Assembly (NCBI GenBank): GCA_946479615.1
Contig: CAMLGR010000081.1
Location: 1-20,949, forward strand
Origin: an uncultured Bacteroidota bacterium
Lineage (GTDB): Bacteria; Bacteroidota; Bacteroidia; Chitinophagales; Chitinophagaceae
Reading direction: 5' to 3'
Length of the DNA: 20,949 nt
Part shown: positions 6,468 through 14,977 of the stretch, in pieces
Layout of the letters: the number at the start of each line of letters is the position of its first letter
How positions within the stretch are numbered: the first letter of the stretch is position 1
Notes under the pieces: generated by a model
What the model saw: only the letters and a program-made list of their open reading frames with translations
What the model was told of the DNA's origin: nothing
Database searches by the model: none
Made by a program: the position numbers and the translations under genes

Positions 6468-7826
6468 ATGAGAAAATTTACCCTCTCACTGATTATTTTG
6501 TCCGTATCAGTAACAACCCACGCACAAAGTGATGATTCCGTTTTTATCAAACATATTTCCGATGAAATATTCTCACACGGAAAAGCTTACAGCAATTTAT
6601 ATGACCTGACCAAGAATGTGGGTGGCCGGCTGGCCGGTTCACCGCAGATGGTAAAGGCGGAACAATGGGGGCAGCAAACATTACTCGCCAATGGTGCCGA
6701 TAAAGTCTGGCTGCAGGACTGCATGGTGCCGCATTGGATAAGAGGTGGCAAAGATGAAGCCACTGCGTTGCCATCCAATAAAAGCCTGGATATACTCGCA
6801 CTTGGTAATTCAATAGGAGCCGGTGAAAAACCCATAGAGGCAGAAGTGATTGAAGTAAATTCATTTGCTGATCTCGATGCAAAAAAAGATAAAGTAAAAG
6901 ATAAGATCGTTTTTTACAATTATAAATTCGATCCCACTTTCATCAGCACATTCGATGCATATAGCGATGCTGTTAAATACCGTGGTGGCGGTCCCAGCCA
7001 GGCGGCAAAATATGGAGCCAAAGCGGTTATCGTCAGAAGCATGAGCCATAGTGCAGATAATTACCCGCATACAGGCGCTACGAGATATGATACAGCGTAT
7101 GCCAAACTTCCGGCCGTTGCTATTGGTTTAAAGGATGCCGATTGGTTGAGCAGCCAGTTGAAGACAACGAAGGTGACGGTATCGATGAAAACAAATGCTC
7201 ATTTTCTTCCTGATACGATCGGTCATAATGTGATCGGTGAATTGAAAGGCACAGAATTTCCAGATCAATATATTACAGTAGGAGGCCACCTCGATTCCTG
7301 GGACCCAGCCGAAGGCGCACATGATGATGGAGCAGGGATCGTGCAGACCATTGAAATATTGAGAACATTCAGGGCGCTGAATTATAAACCGAAACATACA
7401 ATCCGGTTTGTATTGTTTGCCAATGAAGAAAACGGGTTACGCGGCGGTACCAAATATGCAGAAGAGGCCAAAGCAAAAAATGAAAAGCATGTATTCGCAC
7501 TGGAAAGCGATGCAGGAGGATTCACGCCAAGAGGATTTGGGTTTAACGTGGATGATAACATCATCAGCAAGGTCGTTAAGTGGAGTTCTTTACTGGAACC
7601 GTATGGCGGCGGCAGGTTGGTGAAAGGGGGTGATGGTTCCGATATTGGTCCGCTAAAACGTTTATTGAATACTCCTACGGCTGGACTTGATCCCGATTCA
7701 CAACGTTATTTCGATTATCACCATGCAAGAAATGATGTGTTTGAAGCGGTGAATAAAAGAGAATTGGAACTCGGAGCGATCAATATGGCAGCGTTGATCT
7801 ATTTGGTTGATAAATATGGACTGTAA
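6468..7826 (+). CDS. Secreted M28-family metallopeptidase (carboxypeptidase Q-like)
   Basis: M28 enzymes are co-catalytic two-zinc aminopeptidases or carboxypeptidases. I start at 6468 because it gives a standard signal peptide (MRKFTLSLIILSVSVTTHAQ); the earlier ATG at 6396 adds 24 residues overlapping the presumed promoter. The mature protein of about 430 residues has a likely PA-type insertion (about 120-255) and then the zinc site: GGHLDSWD (His274, Asp276), GAHDDGAG (bridging Asp286), FANEENGLRGG (catalytic Glu and ligand Glu), ESDAGGF, and the late His in DYHHARND. All expected ligands are present, so it should be active. The exported location implies peptide scavenging in the periplasm or outside. 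It converges on argH across a hairpin element. Substrate cannot be read from sequence. Confidence 0.92.
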   Translation: MRKFTLSLIILSVSVTTHAQSDDSVFIKHISDEIFSHGKAYSNLYDLTKNVGGRLAGSPQMVKAEQWGQQTLLANGADKVWLQDCMVPHWIRGGKDEATALPSNKSLDILALGNSIGAGEKPIEAEVIEVNSFADLDAKKDKVKDKIVFYNYKFDPTFISTFDAYSDAVKYRGGGPSQAAKYGAKAVIVRSMSHSADNYPHTGATRYDTAYAKLPAVAIGLKDADWLSSQLKTTKVTVSMKTNAHFLPDTIGHNVIGELKGTEFPDQYITVGGHLDSWDPAEGAHDDGAGIVQTIEILRTFRALNYKPKHTIRFVLFANEENGLRGGTKYAEEAKAKNEKHVFALESDAGGFTPRGFGFNVDDNIISKVVKWSSLLEPYGGGRLVKGGDGSDIGPLKRLLNTPTAGLDPDSQRYFDYHHARNDVFEAVNKRELELGAINMAALIYLVDKYGL

Positions 7827-7847
7827 GGAGTTTTGAATGAGGGGTAG

Positions 7848-7940
7848 GAATTATGAATTATGAATGATGAATGTGCGTAGATAACAGTTACCTGCAGACT
7901 GATTCGCCCATTCATAATTCATCATTCTCAATTCTTAATT
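7848..7940. repeat. Inverted repeat element D between convergent peptidase and argH genes
   Basis: The left arm (7848-7873) is made of gaattat and gaatgat words with no C. The right arm (7909-7940) is their imperfect complement (cattcataattcatcattc). The spacer is about 35 bases. It sits about 20 bases after the peptidase stop and about 12 bases from the argH stop. Confidence 0.8.
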
Positions 7941-7951
7941 AGCTCTGCCTG

Positions 7952-9283
7952 TTATTCGGAGAGTTTTCTGATCGCTGATTGGACATCCGGAAAAGGAAAC
8001 GAATCTACTACTTTCTGCATTTGTTTTTTTATATGCGCTGTTCCTAAGTCGCCGATGCTGCCTTCATGTGTATGATTAACAGCAGGGGTATAGGAAAACT
8101 TTCCCGCTTCAATATCAATCCCTACTTTTTTATAGGCATCACGGAATGGCATTCCACCTGAAACCAGTTTGTTTACTTCCTCCACACTGAACAGGTATTT
8201 ATATTTCTCATCGGCCAGGATATCTTTTTTGATCTCGATATTGCTCAACATCAATCCCGCCATTTCAATACAATCCTTCAGGGTTTTAAATGCAGGGAAT
8301 AAATGTTCTTTTAATAACTGCAGGTCGCGGTGATACCCGGAAGGAAGATTGGTGGTCATCATCGTGATCTCATTCGGCAACGCCTTGATGCGGTTGCAAT
8401 GGGAACGGATCAGTTCGAATACATCCGGATTCTTTTTATGTGGCATGATACTGCTACCTGTAGTGAGAGCCGGAGGAAAACTGATGAACCCGAAATTCTG
8501 GTTTAAATACAGGCAGGCGTCCATGCTTAACCGGGACAAGGTATCTGCTACATTGGCTAATGACTGCGCCACGATGCGTTCTGCTTTTCCTCTTCCCATC
8601 TGAGCATACACCACGTTGTAATTCAGATCATCAAAACCCAGCAGCTGCGTGGTCAGGCTGCGGTTGATCGGGAAAGAAGAACCATAACCGGCTGCCGATC
8701 CCAATGGATTTTTATTGACCACATCATAAGCGGCTTTGACGGTGATAAGGTCGTCAACCAATCCTTCTGCATAAGCGCCAAACCATAAACCAAAGGAAGA
8801 AGGCATGGCAAGTTGCAGGTGCGTATAGCCAGGTAATAAATGATCCTTGTATTTTTCACTTTGCGATTGCAGTAGTTCGAAAAAAGGTTGTACCGTATGT
8901 ACGAGCTCTTCGAGTTCATTCCGCAGGAATAATTTGATATCGACCAGTACCTGGTCATTGCGGCTGCGGGCGCTATGGATTTTTTTACCGGTATCGCCCA
9001 GTTTTTGCGTCAGTAATACTTCTACCTGAGAATGGATATCTTCCACATCATCCTGTAGCCGGAATTCTCCCTTCTTTACCTGCGCGTAAATATTTTTTAA
9101 TTCAGTATGTAATTGCTTCAGTTCCTCTTTTGTCAATAGACCTACCGATTCCAGCATCTGTGTATGCGCAAGCGAACCCAGTACATCGAAGGCTGCCAGG
9201 TACATATCCATTTCCCTGTCAAGACCAACAGTAAATTGCTCTACTTCTTTTGTACTTGCTGTATTTTTTTGCCAAAGTTTCAT
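7952..9283 (-). CDS. argH: Argininosuccinate lyase
   Basis: ArgH splits argininosuccinate into arginine and fumarate, the last step of the pathway, as a cytoplasmic homotetramer of the fumarase/aspartase superfamily. The 443 residues show HSARSRNDQV, the conserved helix region PGYTHLQLAMPSSFGLW, and the flexible signature loop GSSIMPHKKNPD (276-287) with Ser277/Ser278, one of which is the catalytic serine. The usual MPQKKN reads MPHKKN here, a mild variant. The gene is last in the arginine cluster, separated from the argE-like gene by a 97-base gap holding element E, and convergent with the peptidase gene. Confidence 0.96.
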   Translation of the reverse strand: MKLWQKNTASTKEVEQFTVGLDREMDMYLAAFDVLGSLAHTQMLESVGLLTKEELKQLHTELKNIYAQVKKGEFRLQDDVEDIHSQVEVLLTQKLGDTGKKIHSARSRNDQVLVDIKLFLRNELEELVHTVQPFFELLQSQSEKYKDHLLPGYTHLQLAMPSSFGLWFGAYAEGLVDDLITVKAAYDVVNKNPLGSAAGYGSSFPINRSLTTQLLGFDDLNYNVVYAQMGRGKAERIVAQSLANVADTLSRLSMDACLYLNQNFGFISFPPALTTGSSIMPHKKNPDVFELIRSHCNRIKALPNEITMMTTNLPSGYHRDLQLLKEHLFPAFKTLKDCIEMAGLMLSNIEIKKDILADEKYKYLFSVEEVNKLVSGGMPFRDAYKKVGIDIEAGKFSYTPAVNHTHEGSIGDLGTAHIKKQMQKVVDSFPFPDVQSAIRKLSE

Positions 9284-9304
9284 AATCAGATAATTGCTGG
9301 TTAG

Positions 9305-9379
9305 AATAGAAAGTCAGAATTCAAAAGTAAAAAGTCAAAAAAACGAATCTGCCATTTTGAATTTATACTTTTGAATTTT
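9305..9379 (-). repeat. Inverted repeat element E between argE-like and argH
   Basis: The arms contain aattcaaaagtaaaaagtc (9318-9336) and an imperfect inverse tttatacttttgaatttt (9362-9379). The element begins immediately after the argE-like stop and ends about 21 bases before the argH start, filling the gap. Confidence 0.65.
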
Positions 9380-9380
9380 C

Positions 9381-10451
9381 TCAAATGATCTTATTCAATA
9401 ACTGAATATACAAGTCGATCCCGTTCTTTATTTCGTCGATAAAAATATACTCATCTGCGGTGTGACTGCGGGCGCTGTCGCCGGGTCCCATTTTCAAAGC
9501 GGGAAATGGCATCAGCGCTTTATCGGAGGTGGTGGGTGAACCATAATATCCTCTTCCCAATGCGATCCCTGCTTTTATTAAAGGATGATCCATCGGGATG
9601 GAAGTTGGTTTCATCCGCGTGGTACGGGGTTTGAACTGGCTCCTGATATTCGCTTTCAATTCTGCCAGTATCTCGTCAAATGTATATAATTCATTGACCC
9701 GGACATCGATCACAAATTTGCATTGCGGTGGCACTACATTGTGTTGCTGGTTTTCGGTACCGATCACCGTCACGGTCATTCTTGATTCGCCCAGCAAGGG
9801 ACTTATTTTTTCAAATTTTGAATTGCGGATCCAGTTGATGTCATCCAGTGCGATGTATAATGCATTCTCTCCTTCGTTGCGCGCGGCATGACCTGCACGG
9901 CCTTGTGCAATACAATCGATCACCATCAAACCCCTTTCTGCTACTGCCATTTCCATTTTGGTAGGTTCGCCAACAATACCAAAATCGATATTGCCAAGGT
10001 AGGGCAGCACCAGTTCAATACCATTGACGCCACTGATCTCTTCTTCGGCGCTGGCGGCAAAAACTACATTATGATTCAGCTCTTTCTTATCATAATAATA
10101 TAAAAAGGTAGCGATCAGGCTGACCAGGCAACCGCCTGCATCATTACTGCCTAATCCAAACAGCTTCCCGTTTTCCTCCACTGGTTCAAAAGGATCACGG
10201 GTATACTTGGCATTGGGTTTTACCGTATCGTGATGTGAGTTGAGCAGCACACTCGGTTTGGAAGCATCGTAGTATTTGCTTTTTGCATATACATTATTGC
10301 CGATCCGTGCATAGCTGACATCGAGCGAGCCAAAGAAATTGCAGATGATCTCGGCAGTTTCATTTTCTTCTTTAGAGAACGAAGGTGTTGCGATCAGTTC
10401 TTTCAGCAGGTTGATCGCTTGTGTACTCAGTGTATTTAAATCCGTGTTCAT
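9381..10451 (-). CDS. argE: M20-family deacylase of the arginine pathway (N-acylcitrulline/ornithine deacylase)
   Basis: This M20 zinc amidohydrolase should remove the acyl group, most likely from N-acylcitrulline because the cluster encodes an ArgF' acylornithine transcarbamylase. Zinc-site residues are visible: His73 and Asp75 in SHHDTVKP, bridging Asp104 in GSNDAGG, the catalytic and ligand Glu pair in SAEEE (134-138), Glu162 in GEPTK, and a late His in SARSHTADEY. The lid/dimer domain carries the typical GHAAR. At 356 residues it is near the usual 350-390. Its ATG overlaps the argB stop by 4 bases (ATGA), so it should be translationally coupled to the kinase. Acetyl versus succinyl specificity cannot be read from this protein; DapE-like activity is the alternative but the context argues against it. 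Confidence 0.9.
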   Translation of the reverse strand: MNTDLNTLSTQAINLLKELIATPSFSKEENETAEIICNFFGSLDVSYARIGNNVYAKSKYYDASKPSVLLNSHHDTVKPNAKYTRDPFEPVEENGKLFGLGSNDAGGCLVSLIATFLYYYDKKELNHNVVFAASAEEEISGVNGIELVLPYLGNIDFGIVGEPTKMEMAVAERGLMVIDCIAQGRAGHAARNEGENALYIALDDINWIRNSKFEKISPLLGESRMTVTVIGTENQQHNVVPPQCKFVIDVRVNELYTFDEILAELKANIRSQFKPRTTRMKPTSIPMDHPLIKAGIALGRGYYGSPTTSDKALMPFPALKMGPGDSARSHTADEYIFIDEIKNGIDLYIQLLNKII

Positions 10452-11257
10452 TGGTCGTTGGTTATACTGGTGCCTTTAGCACCGGTGATAAGTTGGTTTA
10501 ATTCTTCTGCTTTACCGATCACAACTCTTTTTACGCCACTGTTCAGGGCGGCAAAAGCATTGTCGAGTTTAGGAATCATACCCGCAAATATTTTTTCCTC
10601 GTTTTTTAATTGCTGGTATGATCCAGGGTTGATCTTCGGAATAACAGTAGTATCGTCATTGGCATCGAGCAGGACGCCGCTTTTTTCAAATGAATAGATC
10701 AGTTGTACATGATAAGCAGCACTTAGTCCTCTCGCGATCTCCTGCGCAATAGTGTCGGCATTGGTATTGAGCAATTGTCCTTTTTTATCATGTGTGATGG
10801 GAGCTATGACAAGGGTAAGGCCCTGTTGCAGCAGGCCGGTAAAAAAAGATGTATTTACGGCATCGATATCACCTGCAAAACCATAGTCGATCGTGCCTTT
10901 GGTCCTTTTATGCGCCAGTATCGCATTGCCGTCAGCGCCGCTAAGCCCGATGCTGGCGCAATCATTTGCCTGTAACTGTGCTACTATATTTTTATTGATA
11001 TACCCGGCATAGACCATCGTGACCACTTTCAGTGTTTCAGCATCGGTGATCCGGCGGCCATCCACCATTTTTTGTTCGATACCGAGGGTGCCGGCGAGTT
11101 TGGTGGCCAGTTTGCCACCACCATGCACCAATATTTTGTTTCCCTTTATGCCGGCAACATCTTTTAAAAATGCGGCCAGCTTAGTATCATCATCGATGAT
11201 ATTGCCGCCGATCTTAATGACGTATAAATTCTTTTCTATTTCCTTTTTGTTGTCCAC
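10448..11257 (-). CDS. argB: N-acylglutamate kinase
   Basis: ArgB phosphorylates the gamma-carboxylate of N-acetylglutamate, or N-succinylglutamate if this cluster uses succinyl intermediates. The 269-residue protein has the amino-acid kinase fold signatures KIGGN (15-19), VHGGGK (44-49), GRRITD (67-72), the ATP-side LNTNADTIAQEIA, and FAGMIPKLDNA near the C-terminus, with the phosphate-handling Lys of the family. It overlaps the argE-like start by 4 bases and lies downstream of argF' behind the family A hairpin. An N-terminal extension of the kind found in arginine-inhibited hexameric kinases is not obvious; only about ten residues precede the first strand. Confidence 0.95.
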   Translation of the reverse strand: MDNKKEIEKNLYVIKIGGNIIDDDTKLAAFLKDVAGIKGNKILVHGGGKLATKLAGTLGIEQKMVDGRRITDAETLKVVTMVYAGYINKNIVAQLQANDCASIGLSGADGNAILAHKRTKGTIDYGFAGDIDAVNTSFFTGLLQQGLTLVIAPITHDKKGQLLNTNADTIAQEIARGLSAAYHVQLIYSFEKSGVLLDANDDTTVIPKINPGSYQQLKNEEKIFAGMIPKLDNAFAALNSGVKRVVIGKAEELNQLITGAKGTSITNDQ

Positions 11258-11276
11258 TGTTCAATTTTAATACTCT

Positions 11277-11356
11277 CTATGTGAAACCTATGTTCCTATG
11301 TGGTGAGATTACGCCAATCAGCTTTTTTACCACATAGGCACATAGGTTTCACATAG
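11277..11356 (-). repeat. Near-perfect inverted repeat, family A, copy 2
   Basis: The 28-base arms (11277-11304 and 11329-11356) pair at 27 of 28 positions around a 24-base loop. Read on the minus strand, the loop begins taaaaaagctgattggc, matching the loop of copy 1 at 738-765. The element starts 3 bases after the argF' stop and ends 19 bases before the argB start. It is the best-preserved hairpin in the window. Confidence 0.92.
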
Positions 11357-11359
11357 GGT

Positions 11360-12331
11360 TTAAGAAGATTTACCCAGGATTTCTGACAGAACTGCTTGTG
11401 CTGCCCACACCCTGTTGCCTGCCTGTTGCGTGACAATGCTGTTAGGTCCGTCGAGAATCTCATCGCTTAATTCTACGTTCCGGCGCACCGGTAAGCAATG
11501 CATCACTTTGGCATTATTGGTCGCGGCTATTTTTTTATTGGTCAGCATCCACTTTGGATCGCTTTCATAAATTTTACCATAATCGGTATAGGTGCTCCAG
11601 TTCTTCACATATACAAAATCGGCTCCTTTCAATGCTTCATCCTGGTTATGGGTGATCGTTGCTCCTTTGGTAAATTCTTCACTCAGCTCATAATCTTCGG
11701 GATGCGTGATCACAAAATCAGCTTTACCCCAGGCATTGACCCATTGCGAAAAACTATTCGCTACGCATTGGGGTAAGGGTTTTACGTGCGGCGCCCAGGT
11801 AAGAACGATCTTTGGTTTGGTGCCGGATACTAACGGATTATTCAGCAGACTTTCCTGTATGGTAATAATATCGGTAAGAGATTGCAGGGGGTGCAGGGTT
11901 GCACTTTCCAGGCTTACCACGGATATACCAGCATATTTAATAAACTGTTTGATATAAAGTTCGCTATAATCATCTTCACGGTTTTTCAGCGAAGGAAACG
12001 TGCGGATAGCGAGTATATCGAAATATTTGCCGAAAATGGGAGCCGCATCTTTTACATGTTCAACAGAACTGCCACTCATGATCGCTTCTTCTTCAAATTC
12101 CAGCGCCCAGCCTTCACTGCCTACATTGAAGACAATACATTCCATCCCCAGGTTCTGGGCGGCGATCTGCGTACTTAAACGTGTACGCATGCTGGGATTC
12201 AGGAACAGGCAGCCGATACGTTTATTGGCACCCAGCTTCCGGGCTGCAAAAGGATCGGCTTTGTAAGCAAATGCTTTTTTTACCAGATCGTCGATATTGG
12301 TAACATCTTTTACAGAAACAAACTGCTTCAT
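11360..12331 (-). CDS. argF': N-succinyl/acetyl-ornithine carbamoyltransferase (ArgF')
   Basis: It transfers the carbamoyl group of carbamoyl phosphate to an N-acylornithine, making N-acylcitrulline. The carbamoyl-phosphate motif SMRTR is at 47-51, and HCLPVRR marks the amino-acid binding loop. The 323-residue sequence closely resembles, from memory, the Bacteroides fragilis enzyme (shared RLSTQ, NLGM, HPLQS, TWAPH, ITHPE.YEL, TNNA, HCLPVRR). Position 90, in SSVEH, is Val. In published work on this family the equivalent residue is Pro in the succinyl enzyme and Glu in the Xanthomonas acetyl enzyme, and changing that Glu to Val gave succinylornithine activity. I therefore favour succinylornithine as substrate. 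Its ATG overlaps the stop of the small membrane protein gene by 4 bases. Confidence 0.94.
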   Translation of the reverse strand: MKQFVSVKDVTNIDDLVKKAFAYKADPFAARKLGANKRIGCLFLNPSMRTRLSTQIAAQNLGMECIVFNVGSEGWALEFEEEAIMSGSSVEHVKDAAPIFGKYFDILAIRTFPSLKNREDDYSELYIKQFIKYAGISVVSLESATLHPLQSLTDIITIQESLLNNPLVSGTKPKIVLTWAPHVKPLPQCVANSFSQWVNAWGKADFVITHPEDYELSEEFTKGATITHNQDEALKGADFVYVKNWSTYTDYGKIYESDPKWMLTNKKIAATNNAKVMHCLPVRRNVELSDEILDGPNSIVTQQAGNRVWAAQAVLSEILGKSS

Positions 12332-12570
12332 TCTTCCTTTTTATATGGTTCGTAAAACTCTTTTATGATCCATCTTCTGAACAGCAAAGACAGCCGGTAA
12401 GCAAAATAGAAAGGCAGCATCCCGATACAACCTGATAACATAAACCGTGTACAACCAAATCCGCCAGCCTGTTCCCGGGGAGCCGCCAGCGGCATAATAA
12501 TATCGACAATAACCGGTATGCCAACCAGGAATAAAAAGACAGCCGCCATACCTGACCTGGTGCCTTTCAT
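12328..12570 (-). CDS. Small two-helix membrane protein inside the arginine cluster
   Basis: I do not recognise this 80-residue protein. It has two predicted membrane helices (about 8-29 and 43-64) joined by a loop with PREQAGGFGCTRF and followed by a charged C-terminus (RRWIIKEFYEPYKKEE). It starts 15 bases after the argD stop, and its own stop overlaps the argF' start by 4 bases (ATGA), so it appears to be translated with both neighbours. That coupling and the absence of any repeat at either junction make it unlikely to be a chance ORF. It could be an accessory subunit, a small transporter-like protein or an unrelated passenger; nothing in the sequence decides. The first Met gives the best spacing; a second Met at residue 8 is possible. 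Confidence 0.75.
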   Translation of the reverse strand: MKGTRSGMAAVFLFLVGIPVIVDIIMPLAAPREQAGGFGCTRFMLSGCIGMLPFYFAYRLSLLFRRWIIKEFYEPYKKEE

Positions 12571-12585
12571 ATGTTGAGCAATGAT

Positions 12586-13743
12586 TTACGCTTTTGCTTC
12601 TTCGCCGCTCAGTACCGCTATTTCTTCTTTCAATGCCTCAATAAAATCTTCAGCATCTCTTTTCTTCAAAGCAAGAGAAGGTAACAGTCTTATCACATTT
12701 GGTTTGGATTCACCCGTAAAGATCTTCTGGTTCCAGAGTAAATTCTTTTTGAGGTCCTTCAGTTCTTCCGGCACATCAAACCCGATCATCAGGCCACGGC
12801 CTCTTACATTTTCCAGTTGGGGGATCGCTGATAATTCATCTTTCAGGTATTTGCCTACCATTACCGCATTGCCCATCAGCTTTTCTTCTTCGATGATCTC
12901 GAGTACCGCTAACGCGGCCACACAAGCCAGGTGATTACCGCCAAACGTAGTGCCTAACTGGAAATGTTTAGGTTTGATATGCGGTGTAATGATCACACCT
13001 GCTACCGGGAATCCATTACCCATTCCCTTCGCCATTGTATACATATCGGCATTGACACCAGCAAAATCATGACTGAAGAATTTGCCGGTACGGCCATAAC
13101 CGCATTGTACACTATCGGCAATATATACGGAACCGTATTCATCGCAAAGCGAACGGATCTTTTTCAGGAATGATTCATTGGCAACATTGATACCGCCCAC
13201 TCCCTGTATACCTTCGATGATAACAGCAGCGATCTGTTTACCATTTGCTTTAAAACATTTTTCAAGCGCCTCGGTATCATTGAAAGGAAGGAAGATCACA
13301 TTTTCTGTTTCATTGACAGGAGCGCTGTAATTCTTATTATCAGTAACGGATACTGCCAGGGATGTTCTGCCATGAAACGATTTGCTGAAGGCAACAATCT
13401 TTTTTCGGCCGGTATGAAAAGAAGCCTGTTTCAATGCATTTTCATTGGCTTCTGCGCCCGAGTTGCAAAGAAAAAGCTGGTAATCGGTTTTGCCCGAGAC
13501 CTTACCTAATTTTTCGGCCAGTTGCTCCTGCAAAGGCATTTTGATCGAGTTGGAATAAAAAGCAATTTTTTCCAGTTGCTCTTCGATTCGTTTTACCCAA
13601 TGCGGATGTGTGTGCCCGATACTGATGACGGCGTGGCCGCCATAGAGGTCGAGGTATTGCTCTCCGTTGTCATCCCACACATAAGAGCCCTTTGCCTTTA
13701 CAATAGTTACATCATTGATAGGGTAAACATCGAATAGATTCAT
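12586..13743 (-). CDS. argD: N-acylornithine aminotransferase
   Basis: A PLP-dependent class-III aminotransferase that makes N-acylornithine from the semialdehyde using glutamate. Visible signatures are SGAEANENALK (PLP phosphate region), SFHGRT, the Asp of IADSVQCGYGRTG that contacts the pyridine nitrogen, and Lys239 in MAKGMGNG, the Schiff-base lysine. TTFGGNHLAC completes the active site. The length of 385 residues is normal. It is followed with only 15 bases by the small membrane protein gene and then argF', forming a tight three-gene unit. The gap to argC upstream holds element F. Some class-III enzymes also act in lysine synthesis; context makes ArgD the best call. Confidence 0.95.
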   Translation of the reverse strand: MNLFDVYPINDVTIVKAKGSYVWDDNGEQYLDLYGGHAVISIGHTHPHWVKRIEEQLEKIAFYSNSIKMPLQEQLAEKLGKVSGKTDYQLFLCNSGAEANENALKQASFHTGRKKIVAFSKSFHGRTSLAVSVTDNKNYSAPVNETENVIFLPFNDTEALEKCFKANGKQIAAVIIEGIQGVGGINVANESFLKKIRSLCDEYGSVYIADSVQCGYGRTGKFFSHDFAGVNADMYTMAKGMGNGFPVAGVIITPHIKPKHFQLGTTFGGNHLACVAALAVLEIIEEEKLMGNAVMVGKYLKDELSAIPQLENVRGRGLMIGFDVPEELKDLKKNLLWNQKIFTGESKPNVIRLLPSLALKKRDAEDFIEALKEEIAVLSGEEAKA

Positions 13744-13761
13744 TTGTTATAATTATTAGTT

Positions 13762-13950
13762 GTGAAAGTTAAAGGTTAGTGTTAATTCCAGGGTTTAGGT
13801 GTTCAGTGTTAAATATGATGAGTATACATTACAGGTTCGTTTTGCTTCTATATCCTTATATCTTCAAATACTGTAAAGTCCGTTCCGAAGTTTTAGTTCC
13901 TGATAACACGCATCACCTAACACCTAAAACTTAACAGTTAACACCCAGGG
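13762..13950 (-). repeat. Inverted repeat element F between argC and argD
   Basis: Read on the minus strand after the argC stop, a G/T-rich arm with ttaggtgttaggtg words (13904-13950) is followed, after about 90 bases, by a C/A-rich arm with aacacctaaaccc and ttaacactaacc words (13762-13814). Pairing is partial. The element fills the 218-base gap; I see no gene in it. Confidence 0.65.
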
Positions 13951-13961
13951 TTATATCCTGA

Positions 13962-14963
13962 TCAGAATCCAGTCGCTTTCAACCTTAGGCCAGTTGTTTC
14001 TTCCAGGCCAAACAGCAGGTTCAGGTTTTGTACAGCATGACCTGAAGCACCTTTCAATAAATTATCGATGGCCGTATGTACCACCAGTTTACTTCCCGCT
14101 TTTTCCAACTGGATCAGTCCTTTATTGGTATTGACGACCTGTTTCAGCGAAATAGGTTCTTTACTCACATGGGTAAAAGGCTGACCTTTATAAAATTCGG
14201 TATACAATACATTCAATTCTTCCAGGCTCAGGTCGCAATTCAGCGTGGAACTTACAAATATGCCACGGGTAAAATCACCTCTCCAGGGAACAAAACTGAT
14301 ATTCCCGTTTTCCGGTGAAGGAAAATCTTTCTGCAATTGTTGTATGGATTGATGTATCTCTCCCAAATGCTGGTGTGAAAGTGTTTTATACGCCTGTATA
14401 TTATTCGCTCTCCAACTGAAATGAGAGGTGGGGGATAAAGATTGTCCCGCTCCTGTAGATCCTGTGATGCCGGTCGTATATATATCCTTTAATATTCCTT
14501 CTTTTGCCAGGGGCAGTAAGCCCAGTTGTACGCCGGTTGCGAAACAACCGGGGTTGGCAATATTCTGTGCTTTCTTTATTTCATCGCGCTTCAATTCAGG
14601 CAAACCATATACGAATTTCCGGTCACCGATCGAAGATTGTGACGCTAACCGGAAATCATTGGCCAGGTCGATGATCTTAATGGAATCTGTAATGGTATGC
14701 TGGGTAAGAAATTTCTTTGATTCACCATGGCCGAGACAAAGGAAAAGCACGTCGAGACTTCCATCTGTCAGCGGGGTGATGGCATCGGTGAAGACAAGAT
14801 CGGTATCTCCCAGCAGATCCTGGTGCACAGTATAGACAGGTTTGCCGGCATTGCTGCGGCTATGAATAAAGGAAAGTGATACATACGGGTGATGAATCAA
14901 TAAACGAATGAGTTCGCCACCGGTATAACCTGCTCCCCCGATAATGCCTGTTCTGATTGTCAT
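13962..14963 (-). CDS. argC: N-acyl-gamma-glutamyl-phosphate reductase
   Basis: ArgC reduces the acylglutamyl phosphate made by ArgB to the semialdehyde with NADPH. The N-terminus GIIGGAGYTGGELIRLL (6-22) is the dinucleotide-binding loop, and NPGCFATG (137-144) carries the catalytic Cys140. GSTGAGQS and the later HQHLGEI region fit the short 310-335-residue class to which this 333-residue protein belongs. It sits between argG and argD; hairpin-type elements fill both flanking gaps (G upstream, F downstream), so its message may be separately processed or terminated. Confidence 0.95.
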   Translation of the reverse strand: MTIRTGIIGGAGYTGGELIRLLIHHPYVSLSFIHSRSNAGKPVYTVHQDLLGDTDLVFTDAITPLTDGSLDVLFLCLGHGESKKFLTQHTITDSIKIIDLANDFRLASQSSIGDRKFVYGLPELKRDEIKKAQNIANPGCFATGVQLGLLPLAKEGILKDIYTTGITGSTGAGQSLSPTSHFSWRANNIQAYKTLSHQHLGEIHQSIQQLQKDFPSPENGNISFVPWRGDFTRGIFVSSTLNCDLSLEELNVLYTEFYKGQPFTHVSKEPISLKQVVNTNKGLIQLEKAGSKLVVHTAIDNLLKGASGHAVQNLNLLFGLEETTGLRLKATGF

Positions 14964-14977
14964 GTTGTTCTTTTTAA

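Noticed and set aside
707..11356. Insertion sequence or MITE terminal repeats
   Set aside because: No transposase lies between arms and no target-site duplications are evident. A non-autonomous mobile element remains possible for family A but is not shown.
12581..12934. Plus-strand ORFs opposite argD, argB, argE, argG and the GNAT gene
   Set aside because: They are shadows on the opposite strand of strongly recognised enzymes.
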